From Begonia masoniana (taxonomy: Eukaryota; Streptophyta; Magnoliopsida; Cucurbitales; Begoniaceae), in contig CM039506.1 in NCBI GenBank assembly GCA_022432975.1, positions 12,280,831 through 12,344,830 on the forward strand: a DNA stretch of 64,000 nt, written 5' to 3'. The notes beneath the pieces were generated by a model that did not search any database, was not told the origin of the DNA, and was given only the letters and a program-made list of their open reading frames with translations. The stretch's first letter is position 1. Each line of letters starts with the position of its first letter. Below are positions 57,801 through 64,000 of the stretch, piece after piece. The position numbers and the translations under genes are program-made.

Positions 57801-60800
57801 CATTAGAATGTCAACAAAAAAACAATAGCAGAAAATTCAACTACAAAGCCAATTTCTTTGGCTACTTGGAGTTGGATTCATATGGCCAAAGATATATGTT
57901 TTTTTTTTTTAAAAGAAAGTTATTTGGTTAAAAAAGAGGACCAAAATGAAAATGAAAAAAAAATGATATATTATGTCATCATAAGATTTTTTCTATTCAT
58001 TGACACAATAGATTTGCATCATTGTTCTCCGGACTGTCAAGTCTTTAAGTGACATTGTTGTGAGACTGTTGCGAGAGTGTCATTTGCAAAGTTGAATTCT
58101 TTGCCAAAGATAACAATAGTTGAAAATTCTTGGGAATTTTGAAAGGTTTTTGAGAGATTGAATTTAATGATTTGGAACAGATTTAGAATCGCGAGAATAT
58201 CTTAATATTGAAGATTGTTTTAGGTTGAAATTCAATTCAGTTTTGAATTTTGTGATATTTGCTATTATTTTGGCGACTATATTTGATTTGATTTTGAGAT
58301 TAATCTGTTATCACAAAAATATCTGAATTCAGGGATAACTTTTTTTGTGAATTATGTGATATCCATGATTTTTCGATTCAATTTAAGAGTGAATATTTTA
58401 TTAAAACCATTGATTTTGGGTAAGATATTTGTGGAAAAATGAATTTTTTGGGCGATGAGATATTTGAATAGATTTTTTATTTTTGAATCAAAATTCATTA
58501 TTTTATTATGATAGAATAAAAATAGTGAAATTATAAAGGGTTTTGAAAAAAAAATTGATGTGTCATATTAAAATACGAGATATATTTGTCTAAATTTAGA
58601 AGACGCTTTATGGGATTTGAAGATATCATCATGGTGATTTTCTTAAAACTAGTCAGCATCAGATTGGTGATCAGTATTTATCTTGGGAGGGCATGTGGGC
58701 CTTAGTTATATATTTTCATTAAGGGTTTGGAAAAGAAAAATTTCAGAATTGATTCCTTACATTAAAACTCGTTTTGAGGTGGAGTTTGTTTGAATTCAGG
58801 ATTTAGACATATAAGACAACATTTATATTATCTATGAAATTATTAAATAACACATTACTCACGACTGTATTGTTTATTGATGTGCATCGATCATGATTAA
58901 CTTATTTTTATGGTTTTAGTTTCGAAATACTAATTCAACCCACTTATTTTGAAAAGAGAGCAAGAGGTCGATTAAATTTAGAATATTCATATGTAATCTT
59001 TGAAAACATTTTTTTTTTTTTTTAAATTGAGTTCACGTAATTCCATCGAATTAGTGGACAAAATTGAAGTCAAAATAAAATCTTAAAATTCTCATGGAAA
59101 TCATGTGCTTTGTCTTTGCATTAAATGGCTTCAAAACTCAATTACAAACAAATAAGCACGTTGTTTAGCTTTAAAATATAATGCACTAAATGTTGATTAA
59201 GTAGAACAAAGAAATCGATCGCCTTCTTATCTATCTAACCTCAAAAAAATTATATTTGTTTGGATAATACAGATAGTTAAAACGAGACAAGTCACGATAG
59301 AATTTATTCGACACTCTATCGATCTTAGCCGAAACTGGCTTTTCTGATCATCATATCAATCTTTGCCTTAGAAAAACTCAAGTGTAAGGACAAATATGAT
59401 CAAGATGGTGACAATCTTAGATGACAAACAACAAATATAATTTCAATAATTCTGATATATAATAGTCAAAAACTAGGAAATACTTTGTTCATTTAGTGGT
59501 TAACAGCAATTAATCACGAGGCAAATCAATAAGTTCAATAATCACTAGGATCTGGAAATGAAGAAAATAGTGACAATAATTGAAATGATTAATCAAATCT
59601 GATGCATTTAAGATTATATGAATAGACTAAAAAGAAAAGATTGTGTAGTTGGGTGGAGAATAAAGCAAGAGGGCATTTGTTTTGGATATGATCATATTTG
59701 CCCTGCTGCTTGCAATTCTAGAGAGAGAATGCAACTTTAGTCACTCAAACATATCATATCGTGGCAGACCTCTTAAGCAAATTCATAATTTTTTTTTTTC
59801 AATTACTTCTTTCCTTGTTGAAAAATCTAATAATAAACAGAAAAAGAAAATTACGACAAGGAATACCAGATTTACGTGAAAAAATCATTTCAAAAAAAAA
59901 AAAATCACAGGTAGAAGAACAAATCTACTATGAAGATCGAAATACAACTGTGATTCTAACTTACATGAATTTATAGAGAAAACAAAACCCTAATGAGATT
60001 CTCAATATGTGACTAACTGATCTGACCTGTATAGAATTTGGATCACACCAAATTATAATAGTCTTCCTGCGAAAATTGCATCTCGGCTTGAACAAAACAA
60101 ATAATGCTAGATTATTTTTCTAATTTTACACTCTAATCTTACATTATGACGTGATTATTGTCATTAGTTAATGCACTAACAAGATAAATTTTATAAATAA
60201 TTAAAAATTATTATATTAATTAATCAAAAGATATTAAAACATAAAATTAGAGTGTTCCCTGTTATTACTCAAATTTGAATTCAATAAAGTCTAGGCAAAA
60301 AAGAGACCACTGAACCAAAAATTTAATTTATATTATTTTTTATAAAATAATTAAAACCTCGATCTAATATTCATTAGTAAAATAATTATAAAAGATTATA
60401 TATAATTAAAGCGATGGATTATTACACTAATAGATGTATCACTTGCGTCATGATATAACATTACAATTAAAAAAAAAAAAAAGATTGAATAAATATAATA
60501 TTCAAAGAAAAATAATTTTGGATGTGACGTGAAAAGGAACTTTCCAATTTCCATAATTATTTTTTGTTTTAATTTAATGGATTCGGTCGGTTGTAATAAT
60601 TTATCCAAATTTAATCCATGAAGATTTAATAAAATTTTATATTTATTATTTCAGATGTGGACGTGTTCCTCTTTTTTTGTAATATTTTGAAATTAATTAA
60701 TTAATTATAATATAATTGTTAGTTGATCTAACACTAATAATGATTTGCCATATTTCTGTATACTAATTATTTTGTAGGGCATATTTGATTGCCCAATTCT

Positions 60801-61323
60801 CAGAAATGATTGTTCTTTTTTTCTATATTTTATTTTTTTGAAATTGTTATTTAAAAAAATAACTCTTTTTTTATGTTGGAAAATTAATTAGAATTATTAT
60901 TTTTTTCATTTTTTGGTAAGAGGAAAATGGATGAAAATTAAGTAAATTTTTTTATTTTTTGAAATAAAAATGCATTGATTCCGGTGAAGAGAATCCTCTC
61001 TCTCTCTCTCTATCTCTCAGGAGGAGTTGGAGAGGTGAGATTGAGAGTCACTGGTAGTGGGGTGGGAAATGGTCTTTCACCGTCGTACATGAAAATTAAT
61101 TTTCTCTCTCTTGTTTCTCTCTCTACTGTGTATTTTGGGTTGTGGGTTAAAATCAATTTACGCTTTTTCTTTTCTTTTCGATCTCATTGAAGAGTCCGCG
61201 TCCGCCTAAAACCAGAGAGGAGGAGGGTGGGGAAGCATCTTCCTTAGTCTTTCATGCTTCTTATGTGCTACTTTTTATTGCTGTTTCCTTCTTCACTTTC
61301 TTCACCTTCGTCCATTTCTCCTC

Positions 61324-61357
<34 letters not shown>

Positions 61358-61411
61358 ATTATTCTCATATAAAACCCATCTCTGCAATTTCTGTTTATCG
61401 TCAAATCTTCA
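54862..61411. other. 6.5-kb intergenic region
   Basis: AT-rich DNA without a gene I can support. GA/CT microsatellites occur at about 56893-56911, 57060-57078 and 57232-57244. A compact hairpin ATTCTTGTGACT / AGTCACAAGAAT is at about 57253-57291. From about 60994 CT repeats and mixed leader-like sequence mark the upstream region of the BOI-type gene, including a CT run at 61329-61354. Confidence 0.45.
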
Positions 61412-62642
61412 ATGGCAGTGCAAGCTCAATACCCTTCCAATGTCCTCTTTCTAAGCAGGTAACTTTAACTACCTCTGTCTCTCTTTTTCTCTCTGGATTT
61501 TGGACTAATGATTTTCTGTTCATCTGGGTAGAAATGGTCAAGAAAGCGATGATTATTCGATACAGCCTCAGCCAGGAAGATTTTTCGACCAATCCCACAT
61601 GTTATTCAACAATGGAGGTGAGTTCAGATTCTCAAAATGTTAAATACCCAGATAAGTTTTGCGCCATTAAAATCCAATCTTCAAATCTCCAAGCTCTTAA
61701 CCCTGGATGTCATCTCACTTTCAGGAATCAGTAGTAATACACGCAAAAGAGGAAGAGAAGAAATCGCAACTCCAATCAATCATTTTCCGATGAACCACTC
61801 TCATCCTTCTCAGCTTATCGAGCTCTCGCAGCTCCATAGCCAGCGTAGCAATGGCGTCTCCACTGGCCTCCGGTTATCGTTTGGCGACCAACAAAATCAA
61901 CAACAAGTTTCTCATTCATCTTCTTTGTTATCTCCACTTCCAGAGGATTTTGCTTATCTTATTAAACAACAGAGAGACGAACTAGAACAATTCCTTTATA
62001 TCCAGGTGAGAATTCTTTCTCCACAGATTGCGGTTTTTCATTTTCCTCTGATATTTAATCTCGTGATTTCCATTTTTATGAATTCGAATCGGTTTCGTGC
62101 AGGCCGAAGAGCTGCAGCGCACGTTAGCCGAGAAAACGAAGAAGCACTACCGAGCATTGCTAAGCGCTGCGGAAGAATCAGTGACTAGGAAGCTGATGGA
62201 GAAGGCGGCCGAGGTGGAAAAAGCGACGCGAAGGAACGCTGAGTACGAAGCACGAGCCGCTCAACTCTGCGTTGAGGCACAGCTTTGGCGGGCGAAAGCT
62301 AAATCGCAAGAATCCACAGCAGCTGCGCTTCAGGCCCAACTGCAAAAGGTAATGATCGGGAGTGTGACGGCGGGTGCGCAGGACAGGAGAGGTGGAGGAG
62401 GAGGAGGGGATGGGCTAGAATGTGCCGAGGGTGTGGCGGAGGACGCCGAATCGGGTCACGTTGACCCGGACCGAATCATTATACCCCGCCCAAAATGTAG
62501 AGGCTGTCGGAGTAGGGCGGCGACGGTGGTGCTTTTGCCTTGCCGGCATCTGTGTGTTTGCAGAGATTGTGAGCAAGTGGTCAAGGTTTGCCCAATTTGC
62601 CTTGCTTCGAGGGATTCTTGCGTGGAAGTCTATCTCTGTTAA
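61412..62642 (+). CDS. BOI-type RING E3 ubiquitin ligase
   Basis: Four exons join in frame: 61412-61458, 61532-61617, 61725-62005, 62103-62642; 317 aa. It starts MAVQAQYPSNVLFLSR. A middle region (TGLRLSFGDQQ; LPEDFAYLIKQQRDELEQFL) precedes a coiled coil (EELQRTLAEKTKKHYRALLS). The C-terminal RING is CRGC (270-273), then LLPCRHLCVCRDC (Cys285, His287, Cys289, Cys294) and CPIC (301-304), the pattern of BOI and BOI-related ligases that bind MYB and DELLA proteins and temper stress and gibberellin responses in Arabidopsis. The RING lies at the extreme C-terminus, as in that family. A Gly-rich insert (GGGGGG at about 236-241) precedes the RING. CT-rich leader upstream. The gene appears intact. 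Confidence 0.93.
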
Positions 62643-64000
62643 AACCCAAAATTACCAAAAAGAAAAAATTAATTAAATTGAAGAATGATGAAAGATTATG
62701 TTTTTTTTTTTTTATATTTTATTTGAATTTAAACTCTCCAAAGTGTCATGTCATGACATGGAAAAACGTCAAATTTGAATCCAACCCATCCAAACACCAT
62801 TTTTCTTGGCTAAAAAGGAAAAAAAGGAAAAGAAAGTGGGTGGTCCCTCAATTGTTCATCTCATCATCATTCATGACTTGGGTTTTGAATGTTTGGTGTT
62901 CAATGATGCCAAGAAAAACTTAAGATTTAGTTTTACTTTCTTGGAAAATTTAGAAAACACTTTCCAAAATAGTTTTTCAATCCAACACACTTATTCATGT
63001 CATTAGAACATAGAAATAAAAGATGGATTGGAGTTCATCATAATTGTCTATGGGGAAAGAATTATTTGATGATTAAGACAAAGAAACACATAATTACTTT
63101 GGAATTAAATAAGAATAATGAAAAGGGTATCCTAAATTAAATGGATTAAATAATGGGTTAGTTGAATAATCCCACTTCTTCTTGTCTTAGATCCAAACAA
63201 ATCAAAAGTTAAAAAATTGGAAATAGAAATGTTTTCAAAAACTTAATAATGATAATAACTAAGTTGACATGAAGTGGACGACCTAGAAATGGGCATTTCA
63301 ATGAATCACACCTTATATACTATGTCCAAAGCCCAATGTATTTTCTTTTTTAATTGTATTGTCAAATTATAGATTTTATAATTATTAGAGTAACGTGTGA
63401 CAAAATCCGTGACTTTAACAATAATTAATGACTTAGATCATAATTTTGTTTTTGAATTATTTGATCTCTAGACTTTAACTCGTCAAAATTAATTTATATC
63501 GTGCAAGAAATCGTTAAATTTGTTACATGTGGAACACATGACTTTTATTTATTTTTTTCATCTCCGGTCAAACGTCACTTTGTTGATTGTTTAATTGGTC
63601 GAGAATTGTCTTAGTCTTTAAGAGTTAGTTGAAATATTGGGTATTATCTCAAGTGTCATATTATTTTGCTGTTTCAGTTTTGTATTTGTCTATTAAAAGA
63701 CCACCTTTATTAGTCAATGAGCTAAAGCAAATTAGCTCTCCATTTTCTTTTATGCTTTCTTTATTTGTTGGTACTAGTGCTTGATTAGAATCCTGTAGCA
63801 GATGGTAAGAGAGTCGGAGCAAGTTTAAAAAAAAAATAGCTTATGAAAATTTATGCAGCCTTAATTCCATGTTTTGATGGTCATTACGACGATTGAAGTA
63901 TGTTGATGGAAAAATTTCTAAGATCAAAAGAGTATTGTCAAGTTGTTTCAGATAGCATATCACAACTAGCAACTGATGTACAAAAGTCAAAGCTCGAAGC
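62643..64000. other. 3' flank of the BOI-type gene
   Basis: AT-rich sequence with a short palindrome GTCATGTCATGACATGG near 62745 and no gene, RNA or mobile element that I can identify. Confidence 0.4.

Overview
The window is nuclear DNA of a flowering plant (eudicot). Evidence: GT-AG introns, AT-rich intergenic DNA, CT-rich 5' leaders, a plant-type U2 snRNA promoter, and plant LTR retrotransposons, MULE and hAT remnants. The LON2 protein reads very like what I remember of cucurbit LON2, so Cucurbitaceae is a plausible but unverified family guess. I see no prokaryotic, organellar or viral genome.

Host genes: BUD13 (8884-11751, +, 8 coding exons, 535 aa); a broken HAD-type sugar-phosphatase gene whose exon 1 (20135-20220) and exon 2 (31446) are now about 11 kb apart; a U2 snRNA gene (32250-32445, +) with its own USE and TATA box; a one-exon METTL21-like lysine methyltransferase (32622-33296, -); peroxisomal LON2 (34456-47694, -, 17 exons, 884 aa ending SKL); an SHI/LRP1-type zinc-finger protein (51507-54861, +, 5 exons, 379 aa); and a BOI-type RING E3 ligase (61412-62642, +, 4 exons, 317 aa).

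Mobile DNA fills much of the left half: a TIR element carrying a beta-1,3-glucanase fragment (1496-2631); an internally deleted Ty3 chromovirus with 5-bp target duplications (3225-6688, -); a hAT/BED fragment (7341-7723); two related Mutator-like elements in inverted orientation about 1 kb apart (12045-19819 with 9-bp target duplications, 20848-31102 with 10-bp target duplications); and a degenerate copia element in LON2 intron 8 (39875-44470). The second MULE has itself been hit by a 2.3-kb solo LTR (22108-24383) and a complete Cassandra-type TRIM carrying 5S-like sequence (25806-26629).

The most interesting object is the MULE family. Both copies share a four-cassette layout. A similar module (GGCC-rich palindrome, then TATA box, then a leader with TTCACACCTCC and CTCCGGTGATATT) stands in front of four units: (1) a stand-alone MuDR N-terminal DNA-binding domain of 86 aa; (2) a full MuDR-type transposase; (3) in convergent orientation, a second protein resembling the 'putative plant transposon protein' family, with a Q/M-rich and Arg-rich tail; (4) a non-coding unit that starts with a roughly 220-250-bp foldback. 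This resembles the convergent mudrA/mudrB plan of maize MuDR with two extra cassettes: a possible DNA-binding-only repressor and a possible hairpin RNA. Both copies are decayed, so this is an inferred ancestral design. The second copy sits inside intron 1 of the HAD-phosphatase gene, which also has internal deletions and is a pseudogene.

The right part (47.7-51.5 kb, 54.9-61.4 kb, 62.6-64 kb) is mostly AT-rich intergenic DNA with a small foldback element at 49829-50025.
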